From Spirochaetaceae bacterium bin103 (GTDB lineage Bacteria > Spirochaetota > Spirochaetia > SZUA-6 > Bin103), in the NCBI GenBank assembly GCA_002238925.1, contig MPNH01000016.1, positions 17,429 to 81,428 on the forward strand: DNA of 64,000 bases, written 5' to 3'. Position 1 is the stretch's first letter. The number at the start of each line of letters is the position of its first letter. Under the pieces are notes generated by a model. It saw nothing but the letters and a program-made list of their open reading frames with translations. It did no database searches and was not told the DNA's origin. Below, in pieces: positions 52,755 to 61,437 of the stretch. The translations under genes and the position numbers were made by a program.

Positions 52755-53897
52755 TCAGGTGTAGGGGTCGGCGGCGTCGCGCAGGCCGTCGCCGACGAAG
52801 TTGTAGGCCAGTACCGTGGCCACGATGAACAGGCCGGGGATGAACAGCCACGGCGCCAGCGCCACGCTGCGCACGTTCTGGGCGCTCTGCAGCAACGCGC
52901 CCCAGCTCAGGGCGGGCGGCTGGATGCCGATGCCGAGAAAGCTGAGCGCGGTCTCGCCCAGGATCATTGCCGGGATGCTGAGGGTGAGGCTGACGATCAG
53001 GTAGCTCAGGAACGACGGCAACAGGTGGCGGCGCACGATCTGCCCCTCGCGCGCGCCGGCAATCTTGGCGGCCATCACGAAATCGGCCTCGCGCAACTCC
53101 AGCAGCTTGCTGCGCACCACCCGCGCCAGGCTGGTCCAGCTGATTACCGACAGGATGATGGTGATGCCGAAGTAGACCCGTATCGGCGGCCAGTCGTTGG
53201 GCAGCGAGGCGGCCAGCGCCATCCACAGCGGGATCGACGGGATCGATATCAGGAACTCCACCACCCGCTGGATGAGCGTGTCCACGGCGCCGCCGTAGTA
53301 GCCGGAGATGCCGCCCAGGATGCAGCCGAGGAGAAAGCTGATGGCAACGCCGACCAGGCCGATGGTGAGCGAGATGCGCGCCGCGCGGATGTTGCGCGAG
53401 AACAGGTCGCGGCCCAGCTTGTCGGTGCCGAACAGGAACACGTGCGCCTCCTCGCCCGCCACCCCGAACAGGTGCAGGTCGGTGGCGAACAGGCCCAGCA
53501 CGAAGTACTCGTCGCCGCGCACGAAGAAGGACAGCGGGTAACGTAGCGAGCGGTCCACGGTGAAGCGCCAGCGCAGCGACTCGGGATCGCGGAAACGTTC
53601 GTAGCCGTACACGAAGGGCCGCAGGCTGACCCTGCCCTGGTCGATGAAGCGCAGCCGTTGCGGCGGCGCGAACGGGTAGTCGGCGAAGCGGCGGAAGCTG
53701 TCGTACGGGGCAGAGAACTCTCCGAGCAGGGTGGTAACGTAGAGCACCACCAGCACCCCGGCGCCGATCAGCGCCAGCTTGTGGGAGCGGAACCGGCGCC
53801 GCATGAGTTGCCACTGCGTGGCCAGGTAGTAGCCCTCCTCCCGCGTGGCGGGGTCGCGGCGGGCGGCGGGTTCACGGAATCCGGTGAAGGTTCTCAT
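52755..53897 (-). CDS. ABC importer permease, DppC/OppC type (operon D)
   Basis: The 380-residue permease begins RTFTGFREPAARRD, then YLATQWQLMRRRFRSHKLALIG and TM1. The long periplasmic insert shared with operons A and B follows, then LFGTDKLGRDLFSRNIRAARISLTIG and the loop VMAAKIAGAREGQIVRRHLLPSF. ATG 53897 overlaps the DppB-type stop (ATGA). Because of the frameshift upstream, the same frame is open to 54926, so a simple reading gives a false 723-residue hybrid of both permeases. Confidence 0.9.
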   Translation of the reverse strand: MRTFTGFREPAARRDPATREEGYYLATQWQLMRRRFRSHKLALIGAGVLVVLYVTTLLGEFSAPYDSFRRFADYPFAPPQRLRFIDQGRVSLRPFVYGYERFRDPESLRWRFTVDRSLRYPLSFFVRGDEYFVLGLFATDLHLFGVAGEEAHVFLFGTDKLGRDLFSRNIRAARISLTIGLVGVAISFLLGCILGGISGYYGGAVDTLIQRVVEFLISIPSIPLWMALAASLPNDWPPIRVYFGITIILSVISWTSLARVVRSKLLELREADFVMAAKIAGAREGQIVRRHLLPSFLSYLIVSLTLSIPAMILGETALSFLGIGIQPPALSWGALLQSAQNVRSVALAPWLFIPGLFIVATVLAYNFVGDGLRDAADPYT

Positions 53898-54926
53898 TTG
53901 CGCTCGAAGCGGATGCGCGGGTCGGTGGCCGCCAGCAGCAGGTCGGAGGCCAGGGTGCCGATCACGGTGAGCGCGGCCAGCACCATGATGATGCTGCCGG
54001 CCAGGTAGGAGTCCTGCGAGGTGAGCGCGCGCAGCAGCAGCGGCGCCACCGTCGGCAGGCTCAGTACGATGGCAACGATGGTGGAGCCGGACACGATCTC
54101 CGGCAGCAGCCAGCCGGCGGTGGCGATGATCGGGTTGAGCGCCACCCGCACCGGGTATTTCATCACCAGCCGGTGCTCGTCGACGCCCTTGGCGCGCGCG
54201 GTAATTACGTACTGTTTCTTGAGTTCGTCCAGCAGCGTGCTGCGCATCACGCGCACCACCGCGGCGGTGCCGGCGGTGCCCGCCCCCAGCACCGGCCGCG
54301 GGCGGGGGGGCGCCGGCGGTCCCCGCCACCAGCACTGGCAGCGGCAGGTGCAGCAGCGCGTCGACCGCCCGCGCCACGCTCCACGGCTCGAATTCGTACT
54401 TGGGCGAGAACAGGCCGCCCGCGCTGATGCCGAACAGCTTCAGCAGGACGTACATCAACAACAGCGCCAGCAGGAAGTTCGGGGTCGCCAGCCCCACGAA
54501 GCCGAGCACGGTGAAGCCGTAGTCGCCGAGCGAGTACTGGTGGGTCGCGGAGTAGATGCCGATCGGGATAGCAACCGCGTAGGCGAACAGGATGGTGAGC
54601 AGGGAGATCAGCATGGTGAGGGGCAGGCGGTCCAGCACCAGCCCCAGCACCGGGCGGCCGTAGCTGAACGACAGGCCCAGGTCGCCCTGCAGCAGGTTCC
54701 ACGCCCAGCGCAGGTACTGGCGGTGCATCGGCAGGTTGAGCCCGAAGCGTTCCTCCAGCAGGCGCACCTGCTCCTCGGTGAAGTGCATGCCCTGGCCGGC
54801 CATGCTCGCCATCACCACCGTCAGGTAGTCGCCCGGCGGGAGCTGGATCACGAAGAAGGCGACCATGGAGATGGCGACCAGGAGCACCGCCATGTAGCCC
54901 AGCCGCCGCCCGATGTAGCCGATCAC
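53894..54926 (-). pseudogene. ABC importer permease, DppB/OppB type (operon D), frame-disrupted
   Basis: From GTG 54926 the frame encodes a normal permease N-terminus (AISMVAFFVIQLPPGDYL) through LPLPVLVAGTAG at about 54310. From 54292 a second frame continues TAAVVRVMRSTLLDELKKQY, ITARAKGVDEHRLVMKYPVR and SDLLLAATDPRIRFERK to the stop at 53894. The junction is an imperfect 30-bp duplication offset by 43 bp. Removing 43 bp gives a segment collinear with the operon A and B paralogues. Read literally the channel subunit is broken; if the error is technical, the gene is intact. Confidence 0.85.
54266..54338 (-). repeat. imperfect 30-bp direct duplication in the operon D permease (offset 43 bp)
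   Basis: Copies at 54338-54309 and 54295-54266 match at 26 of 30 positions without gaps. The 13-nt spacer is a G/C homopolymer-rich stretch. Both copies encode a version of PVLxAGTAG. The 43-nt offset is 1 modulo 3 and shifts the frame. Confidence 0.75.
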
Positions 54927-54993
54927 ACGGCGCCCCGGTCAGCGGCGGGCACCGGTCCTGCCACGCACAATTTAGATTCCCCTGGACGCGGCC

Positions 54994-55020
54994 GGGTGAG
55001 CAACGGAGCGCCGCTCACCC
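54994..55020 (-). terminator. intercistronic hairpin between SBP and permease genes (operon D)
   Basis: GGGTGAGC (54994-55001) and GCTCACCC (55013-55020) pair perfectly around an 11-nt loop, and flanking GGAC/GTCC extends the stem with a bulge. It lies in the 130-bp gap after the SBP stop, the same place as the operon A and B hairpins. Confidence 0.6.
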
Positions 55021-55056
55021 AGCCGTCCGCGCGGTACGCTGGTTCGTCGACGAACC

Positions 55057-57069
55057 TCAGTTCTTGAAGAAGAACTGGTCGCCGTGCACGTTGAGCCCGG
55101 TGGAGCCCTCCATCCCCATGGTAAAGCCGGTCGGGATGTTGCCGATGTTGCGCTTGGCGACCAGCGGCACCGGTTTCAGCCCCACCACGCCGATGATCAC
55201 CAGGTTCCTGGCCTGGAAATCGAAGATCTTCTGCGCCAGCTCCACGTACTCGGGAGATCCGTACTCGGTCTTGACCCACTCCTGGCCCCACTGGTCGAGC
55301 ATCTTCACGTCTTCCGGCGGCTCCTCGCCCGGCATCTCGCCGCCTTCGAAGTCGGCCAGCGTGTGGGTGCCGGCCTTGATCGCCGCGTCGGCGGCCAGCC
55401 AGCGGCCCCAGTTGTGACCCCAGGCGTGGTTGGAACCGCACGGCACCCACTGCGCGGTTTCGCCGACGCCGCGCGAGCGGTAGCAGGTGTGGTACTCGGC
55501 GCCCATGGCGAACTCGGTCACCTCTTCGTTGTTGGCGCGGTCCACGCGCGCGTCGTGCTTGTTGAGTTGCCGGCGCTGGCCGAAGTTGGCCTCCGGCTTG
55601 AGCAGCACCTTCACGCCAACCGTCTCCCAGTACTCCTTGACCAGCTCCATAGCCTCGGTGCTGATGCGCGGCGTCGGGAACTCGATCACGATCTGCAGCG
55701 GCTCGCCGTCGGCCCCGATGCGGATTCCCGAGCGGTCCTTCTCGGTGAGGCCGATCTCGTCGAGCAGCGCGCCGGCGGCATCCGGGTCGTAGTCGGCGGC
55801 GACGTTCTCCCACTCCGGTTTGTAGTAGCTGTTCTGCGGCAGCGTGGTGGTCTGGCGCGGTGCAGCGAGGCCGAAGAAGGCGGCTTCGTTCACCTCGTCG
55901 CGGTTGATCGCCATGGACAGGGCCTGTCGGAATCGCAGATCCTGGTACAGCTCGGCGCGCCACGGTTCGGGATGGTTGAGGTTGAGCGAGATGCCGATGT
56001 CGGAGCCGTTCAGTCCCGGTATCAGCACCACCCGGTAGCCGCCCTGCTCCTCGTTCTCCTTGTACAGCGCGTAGTCGTCGAGGCTGGTACGCACGAACGC
56101 GACATCCGCCTCGCCGCTGATCACCTTGAGCGTGTAGACGTCCTTCTCGACCACGGTGGAGACCACGCTGTCCACGTAGGGAAGCTGGTTGTTTGCCGTG
56201 TCGACCTTCCAGTAGTAGGGGTTGCGTTCCCAGATCCGGGTGGTCGGGCTCAATTCCGCGAAGCGCCACGCGTGCAGGGTGGGCTTGTCCTTGTCCAGCG
56301 TCGGCGTCCACCAGAAGTGGGCGTGCAGCGCCTCCGCCCAGTTGTCGAAGCCCTCCTCCTTGGCTATGGCATCGGCGTCCGGGTTGTGCTCGATGTGCCA
56401 CTTCTCCAGGTAGTGCTTGGGCTGATACAGCAGCCAGTCGCCGCCCTGCCAGGTGATCAGCTTCAGCTCCAGTCCCGGCGTCGGCGAATCGCTTTCCAGG
56501 TGCACCGTGCGGTCGTCCACCTTGGTGAGCCGATGTACCGACTTGTACTCGTTCCAGGTGCTCACCTTCTCGTGCCACACCAGGTCCTCGAACATGAAGA
56601 TGATGTCGTCGACGGTGAACGGGGCGCCGTCCGACCACTTGGTGCCGGCGCGCAGGGTGATAGTGAAGGTGCGCTGGTCCGGCGACGTCGAGAAGCTCTC
56701 CGCCAGGTCGCCGACGATGCTGCCGTCGGGTGCCACCTTGGCCAGGCCGCCGCCGCGTTCGACCGACTCGGTGAGGTCGTTCCAGGGGTTGGGATCGACC
56801 GCGAACACGCGCAGGGTGCCGCCGTACGTGCCGACCTCCTCGATCGGCTGCAGCACCGACGGGTTCTCCGGCAGGCGCTCGTCTACCGGCGGCAGCTCGC
56901 CGGCGGCGACCAGCGCCGCCAACATGGGAGCCTCGTTGTACCTGCCCGCCGCGACGGCGGTGGACGCCGCCTCATCTTCCGCGTCGGTCGCAGCCCCGGC
57001 GAAACCGAACACCGAGACGCCGAGCAGCAGGGTCCCGCACGCGATACCGAATGGCCAGTTGCCCTTCAT
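55057..57069 (-). CDS. ABC importer SBP, family 5 (operon D)
   Basis: The 670-residue precursor has a signal peptide ending GFAGA at about residue 26, followed by an acidic ATDAEDEA start. Family features include YGGTLRVFAVD, LRAGTKWSDGAPFTVDDIIFMFEDL and FRQALSMAINRDEVNEAAFFGLA. AGGAGG lies 7 nt before the ATG. It is very similar to the orphan SBP at 57983-59953 in the N-terminal region (AGELPPVDERLP shared exactly). The two flank the SDR gene. Confidence 0.92.
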   Translation of the reverse strand: MKGNWPFGIACGTLLLGVSVFGFAGAATDAEDEAASTAVAAGRYNEAPMLAALVAAGELPPVDERLPENPSVLQPIEEVGTYGGTLRVFAVDPNPWNDLTESVERGGGLAKVAPDGSIVGDLAESFSTSPDQRTFTITLRAGTKWSDGAPFTVDDIIFMFEDLVWHEKVSTWNEYKSVHRLTKVDDRTVHLESDSPTPGLELKLITWQGGDWLLYQPKHYLEKWHIEHNPDADAIAKEEGFDNWAEALHAHFWWTPTLDKDKPTLHAWRFAELSPTTRIWERNPYYWKVDTANNQLPYVDSVVSTVVEKDVYTLKVISGEADVAFVRTSLDDYALYKENEEQGGYRVVLIPGLNGSDIGISLNLNHPEPWRAELYQDLRFRQALSMAINRDEVNEAAFFGLAAPRQTTTLPQNSYYKPEWENVAADYDPDAAGALLDEIGLTEKDRSGIRIGADGEPLQIVIEFPTPRISTEAMELVKEYWETVGVKVLLKPEANFGQRRQLNKHDARVDRANNEEVTEFAMGAEYHTCYRSRGVGETAQWVPCGSNHAWGHNWGRWLAADAAIKAGTHTLADFEGGEMPGEEPPEDVKMLDQWGQEWVKTEYGSPEYVELAQKIFDFQARNLVIIGVVGLKPVPLVAKRNIGNIPTGFTMGMEGSTGLNVHGDQFFFKN

Positions 57070-57208
57070 GAGCCTGCCTCCTGTGGATGGACTTGAAACA
57101 ACACCACTAACACGGGTGGCGTGAGTTGGCAAGGAAGCCGCGAGAACGGAGGGGCGCGACTCGCATCGCCGTGGTATCGTGGCGCATCCGCACGACAAGG
57201 AGACAGGA

Positions 57209-57946
57209 ATGAAACTGAAGGATCAGACGGCAATTGTGACCGGGGCGGGGCGCGGCATTGGGCGGGCGACCGCGCTGGCGCTGGCGCGCGAGGGGGCCGG
57301 CGTCACGCTGGCGGCCAGGACCGGCGCCGAGATCGAGGCGGTGGAAGGAGAGATACGGGCGCTCGGCGGCGAGGCGCTGGCGATTCCCACCGACGTGGCC
57401 GACAAGGCGGCGGTGCAGGCGATGGTGGCGCAGACCATCGACCGCTTCGGTGCGGTGGACATCCTGGTGAACAACGCCGGCGTGGCCGGCACCTCGCCCA
57501 TCCCGGAGATCACCGAGGAGCTGTGGGACCGCAACATGGCGGTAAACCTGAAGGCGGTGTTCCTGTGCACGCAGGCGGTGTTCAGCCACATGTGCGAGCG
57601 CGGGCGCGGCCACATCCTCAACGTGTCGTCGCTTGCCGGCCGCCATCCGGGCGCCAACTACGGCGCCTACGGTGCGGCCAAGTTCGGCGTGCGCGGGTTC
57701 ACGGGCATCACCGGGCAAGAGGGGGGCCGCCACGGCGTCAAGGCCACCCTGGTGGAACCGGGGCCGATGGACACGAAGATGCGCCGCGACAACCATCGCG
57801 ACGACGAGGCGCGGCTCGGGCAACCGGAGGACGTGGCTGACCTGATCCTGCTCGCCGTCACCCAGTCGCCCAACGTGCACATCCCGGAACTGCCGCTGTA
57901 CACCACCGCCAACCCCGAGCTCGAAATGATCCGCCACTGGGAGTAG
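57209..57946 (+). CDS. short-chain dehydrogenase/reductase (SDR)
   Basis: The 245-residue classical SDR has the cofactor motif TGAGRGIG (11-18), NNAG (88-91), Asn113, Ser141, Tyr154 and Lys158 as catalytic tetrad. It ends with LEMIRHWE. It oxidises or reduces an alcohol or ketone with NAD(P)(H); the substrate is unknown. AAGGAG precedes ATG 57209. It runs divergently from the operon D SBP and converges on the orphan SBP, with a hairpin between. Confidence 0.9.
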   Translation: MKLKDQTAIVTGAGRGIGRATALALAREGAGVTLAARTGAEIEAVEGEIRALGGEALAIPTDVADKAAVQAMVAQTIDRFGAVDILVNNAGVAGTSPIPEITEELWDRNMAVNLKAVFLCTQAVFSHMCERGRGHILNVSSLAGRHPGANYGAYGAAKFGVRGFTGITGQEGGRHGVKATLVEPGPMDTKMRRDNHRDDEARLGQPEDVADLILLAVTQSPNVHIPELPLYTTANPELEMIRHWE

Positions 57947-57972
57947 GCGGACGGCCCGGTTGGGCCGCCCGC
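57947..57972. terminator. bidirectional terminator-like hairpin
   Basis: GCGGACGGCCC (57947-57957) and GGGCCGCCCGC (57962-57972) pair with one mismatch around GGTT. It lies exactly in the 36-bp gap between two convergent genes (SDR and orphan SBP). No T-run is present on either side. Confidence 0.55.
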
Positions 57973-57982
57973 TCCCTGCGAC

Positions 57983-59953
57983 CTACTCCTCCTTGAAGAA
58001 GAGCTGGTCGGCGGTGATGTTCAGGTCGATCGAGCCACCGATGCCGGTGTAGAACTCCTTTGGTACGTTGCCGAGCTTCTTGTTGGCGATGTAGACCAGC
58101 GGAGCCTGGCCGACGGCACCGATGTGCACCAGGTGCTCGGCGTGCCAGTCGTAGATCTTCTGCGACAGGTCGTGGTACTCGGGTGAGCCGAGTTGCGTCT
58201 GGATTCTGTCTTCGCCGTACTGGAAGAGCTGCTTCACGTAGTCGGGCGGCTCCTCGCCGGGAAGTTCGCCGCCGTAGTCGGCCAGGGTGCTCGAACCATC
58301 CTTGATGTTGGCGTCGGCTATCAGCCACGCCTGCCACAACGGGGCCCACCCGCGGGCCGCGGTCCACGACTCGCGCTCAACCATGAACGAGCGCACCTCC
58401 TTCGACTGTTCGGCGTGGAACGCGATCTCGTGCTCGGGATCTTGCATGCGCTCCCAGAAGTAGCCCGACTCCCACGACTTCAGCAGCACCTTGATCCCGA
58501 CGTTCTCCCAGTACTCCTTGACCAGCTCCAGCGATGCGGTCGGATCCCCGGCCTCGCCGCCGACACCATATTCCACCGCCAACTCGAAGGTCTTGCCGTC
58601 GGCGCCGACGCGAAAGCCCTGGTTGTCGCGCTCGCTCAAGCCCACCGCATCGAGCAGCTCGTTGGCGCGGCCGGGATCGAAGTCGGCGTACGCCTCGCCC
58701 CACTCCGGCTTGTAGTAGGTGGCACTCGGCAGGATCGTGAACTGCCTCGGCACGGCGAGGCCGAAGAACAGGGCGTTGTTCAGGTCGTCCCGGTCGATCG
58801 CCAGCGAGATGGCCTGGCGGAACCGCACGTCTCGGTAGATGCCGCCCTTCACCGGGTCGGGGTGGTTCTGGTTGACGCGGACGCCCACGTCGGCGCCCTT
58901 GTTGCCGGGCAGCAGCACCACGTTGTAGCCGCCGGCATCCTCGTTCTGCTTGTACAGCGAGAAGTTCTCGAACGCCGTGTTGACGAATGCCACGTCCGTT
59001 TCACCGGCAATGATCTTCAGGTGGTAGGTCTCCGAATCGACGATGTCGGTCACGATTCGGTCGACGTAGGGGAGCTGCTGGCCCTCGGCATCCACCTTCC
59101 AGTAGTAGGGGTTGCGGTCGTGCACCTTGTTGGTGGTGTCGGACTGGGTCAGCACCCACGGCTGCATGGTGGGAAAGTTCATGTCCTGGCGGGGATTCCA
59201 CCAGAAGTGGTGGCGGAACGCTTCGACCCAGGTGTCGAAGCCTTCCTCCTTGGCCAGTGTGTTGGCATCCTCGTTGTAGCGGATGTGCCACTTCTGCAGG
59301 TAGTGCTTGGGATAGTAGGAGTGCCAGTCGCCGCCGGCCGGCTCCGCCATCTTCAGGGTCAAAACCGGGTAGGGCACGTCGGTCTCCAGCCGCACCGTGT
59401 AGTCGTCCACCTTGATCGCCCGCCGCGCCTGCGGCAGCCACATCCAGGTCTCGATCTCCTCGTGCCAGTGCATGTCCTCGTACATGAAGATCACGTCGTC
59501 GGCCGTGAACGGTGCGCCGTCAGACCACCGTGCTCCCTCGCGCAGAAAAATGGTGATGCTCTGGTGGTCCTCGGCCTGCTCGAAGCCCTTGGCCAAGTGG
59601 CCTTCCACCTCCAGGCGGTCGAATCGGAAGCGCCCCAGGTAGCTGCCGCGCTCGGTCTCCTCCTGCAGGTCGCCCCACGGGGCATTGTTGGTGGCGTGCA
59701 CGTACAGTGTACCGCCGTACCGGCCCACCGACTCGATCGGCTCCAGCAGCGCCGGCTCCACGGGCAGCCGCTCATCCACCGGCGGCAGCTCTCCCGCGGC
59801 TACCAACTCGGTCAGCACCGGCGCCTCCCGGTACTGGCCCATCGGCACCGCCATCTGCTCGCTGTCGCTTGACTCCTCGCCGGACGGGCTCGCCCAAGCG
59901 GCCAGCGCCGCGACCAGAGAGAGCCCCGTTACGAGTGCGATTGTCTTGGTCAT
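57983..59953 (-). CDS. ABC importer SBP, family 5, without adjacent permeases
   Basis: The 656-residue precursor has a signal peptide ending AAWA at about residue 22 and a SPSGEESSDSEQ start. It is a close paralogue of the operon D SBP: AGELPPVDERLP, YGGTLYVHATN, LREGARWSDGAPFTADDVIFMYEDM and FRQAISLAIDRDDLNNALFFGLA. GGAGGAATT precedes the ATG, and a good promoter lies about 80 bp upstream. No permease genes follow, so it probably delivers a second ligand to the operon D channel (inference). Confidence 0.92.
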   Translation of the reverse strand: MTKTIALVTGLSLVAALAAWASPSGEESSDSEQMAVPMGQYREAPVLTELVAAGELPPVDERLPVEPALLEPIESVGRYGGTLYVHATNNAPWGDLQEETERGSYLGRFRFDRLEVEGHLAKGFEQAEDHQSITIFLREGARWSDGAPFTADDVIFMYEDMHWHEEIETWMWLPQARRAIKVDDYTVRLETDVPYPVLTLKMAEPAGGDWHSYYPKHYLQKWHIRYNEDANTLAKEEGFDTWVEAFRHHFWWNPRQDMNFPTMQPWVLTQSDTTNKVHDRNPYYWKVDAEGQQLPYVDRIVTDIVDSETYHLKIIAGETDVAFVNTAFENFSLYKQNEDAGGYNVVLLPGNKGADVGVRVNQNHPDPVKGGIYRDVRFRQAISLAIDRDDLNNALFFGLAVPRQFTILPSATYYKPEWGEAYADFDPGRANELLDAVGLSERDNQGFRVGADGKTFELAVEYGVGGEAGDPTASLELVKEYWENVGIKVLLKSWESGYFWERMQDPEHEIAFHAEQSKEVRSFMVERESWTAARGWAPLWQAWLIADANIKDGSSTLADYGGELPGEEPPDYVKQLFQYGEDRIQTQLGSPEYHDLSQKIYDWHAEHLVHIGAVGQAPLVYIANKKLGNVPKEFYTGIGGSIDLNITADQLFFKEE

Positions 59954-60030
59954 GGTAATTCCTCCGTGGCGCTCCCCGCGCCGGTGGTTGCGCGACCAGC
60001 CGGAGATTGCGCCAGCAATTTGCAGTGGGA

Positions 60031-60059
60031 ATCCTATGTCAGCCATGGCGAATCGTCAA
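60031..60059 (-). promoter_or_regulatory. putative sigma-70 promoter of the orphan SBP gene
   Basis: On the minus strand TTGACG (60059-60054), a 17-nt spacer and TAGGAT (60036-60031) form a near-consensus promoter. It lies about 80 bp before the ATG at 59953 and just outside the desaturase gene. Confidence 0.5.
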
Positions 60060-60090
60060 TGTTCGCGAGGGAAGCACGGGAAGCAACCCG

Positions 60091-61245
60091 CTAACGCAGG
60101 CCGGTGGGAGCCAGTTCGCCGATCGAACGTTGCAGGTTGTCCTGCCCGTCGTGGGGGGTGCGGCCCGCGGTGGGCGGCAGCGGCGTGTCGTACTGGTAGC
60201 CGGGGTCTTCCTGCTGACGCTTCCAGGTGGCGAGCATCTCGCGCCACGCACCGATCAGCGTGCGCGGCTCCGGCATGTCGGCCGCGATGGCGCGCGCCAG
60301 CTTCCTGAGGTGGTAGCACGGCACGCCGGCGTACATGTGGTGCTCGGCGTGCCAGTTCATGCGCCAGTAGAGGAAGGTCGAGACCGGGTCCAGCTTCATC
60401 GAGCGGGTCGACTTGCGGAAGTCGGGCACGTTGTCGCGCAGGCCGCAGTGCTGTGGCAGGCCGACGAAGTAGGTGAGCCAGTTGGCGACGAACGGCGCCA
60501 CGGAGATCACCAGCGGCAGCACCCACAGCCCGCTGGCCAGACCGACCACCACCACGGTGCCGTGGAATAGAAGCTGGGCCCGCGACCACCACATCGACTT
60601 CCAAGCCTCCGCGGGCTGGTCGAGGTGCAGGGCCTGAATCCACTGCCGGATCGGCGCCCTGGTCGAGCCGATCATGCCGAACGCTCCGAGCGCGGTGATG
60701 GCCAGCGTCGACAGCAGTCCTCCCTTGGTGAAGTTGCGCCCCGGCTTGGTGAGCAGGTTGATCGTGAACATCTGCAGCAGGAACGTGCGGCCCACTGACG
60801 GGTGCAGCGGCAGCAGGTTTTCGCGGTCGCCCTCCGGGTACAGGGTGTAGCGGTGGTGATAGGTGTGGCTGGTGCCGTAGTCGAACGGGTCCCACCAACT
60901 TAACAGGCTGTACAGATACAGGAACACCTGGTTGAGCCGCTTGGTACGGAACACCGTGCCGTGCGCCAGCTCGTGCGGCGCCACGCCGGTGAAGAAGCTC
61001 GCCACCGTGCCGTGCGCGAACAGCGCCAGCGCGAACCCCAGCCACAGGCCGCCCGCCCAGCACCACCACACCAGCGCCCCGGTGGCCACCCCCAGCGCCA
61101 GGTGCCCGCCCGCCTGCAGCCACCCCTGCAGGTCGCTGCGCTGCATCAGCCGGCGCAACGTGGCCGGCTCGATCGGCGACCGATACCACGTCACCCGCAG
61201 GTGGCTGCGAACCTCCGCCAGCGGCGGGTACTCGGATGCTCCCAT
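60091..61245 (-). CDS. membrane fatty acid desaturase family protein
   Basis: The 384-residue membrane protein has the three histidine boxes of di-iron desaturases: HELAH (91-95), HTYHH (127-131) and HAEHH (about 308-312), plus PQHCGLR. Several hydrophobic stretches separate them. It would introduce double bonds into, or hydroxylate, acyl chains or similar lipids at the membrane with a redox partner not encoded here. GTG 61251 is an alternative start. It diverges from the ATPase gene. Confidence 0.88.
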   Translation of the reverse strand: MGASEYPPLAEVRSHLRVTWYRSPIEPATLRRLMQRSDLQGWLQAGGHLALGVATGALVWWCWAGGLWLGFALALFAHGTVASFFTGVAPHELAHGTVFRTKRLNQVFLYLYSLLSWWDPFDYGTSHTYHHRYTLYPEGDRENLLPLHPSVGRTFLLQMFTINLLTKPGRNFTKGGLLSTLAITALGAFGMIGSTRAPIRQWIQALHLDQPAEAWKSMWWSRAQLLFHGTVVVVGLASGLWVLPLVISVAPFVANWLTYFVGLPQHCGLRDNVPDFRKSTRSMKLDPVSTFLYWRMNWHAEHHMYAGVPCYHLRKLARAIAADMPEPRTLIGAWREMLATWKRQQEDPGYQYDTPLPPTAGRTPHDGQDNLQRSIGELAPTGLR

Positions 61246-61369
61246 GACCACTCAAGGCTATTGCGCACCCACCTGTCTTGCAACCGATCCGGTGGTGTCC
61301 CAGCCTTTCGCAGGCGCTTTCCTGTCTGGCGAGACTGTCAGGTGCGGTGTCCCTATTTCCGGGTCATCT

Positions 61370-61398
61370 AATTCCGTTTTTCGACGCAAAATGGAATT
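61370..61398. promoter_or_regulatory. AT-rich inverted repeat upstream of the DUF4143-type ATPase
   Basis: AATTCCGTTTT (61370-61380) and AAAATGGAATT (61388-61398) are inverted copies with one wobble mismatch around a 7-nt loop. It stands out from the GC-rich surroundings in the gap between two divergent genes, 40 bp before the ATPase start. It may be an operator or hairpin. Confidence 0.45.
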
Positions 61399-61437
61399 GC
61401 ACTGGACGAAATGCGGTAGCTTTGGTAGCGTCGAGGC

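Noticed and set aside
52755..54926. A single 723-residue double-permease protein
   Set aside because: About 135 residues in the middle are out of frame with the true permease sequence, and the duplication at 54266-54338 explains the false continuity.
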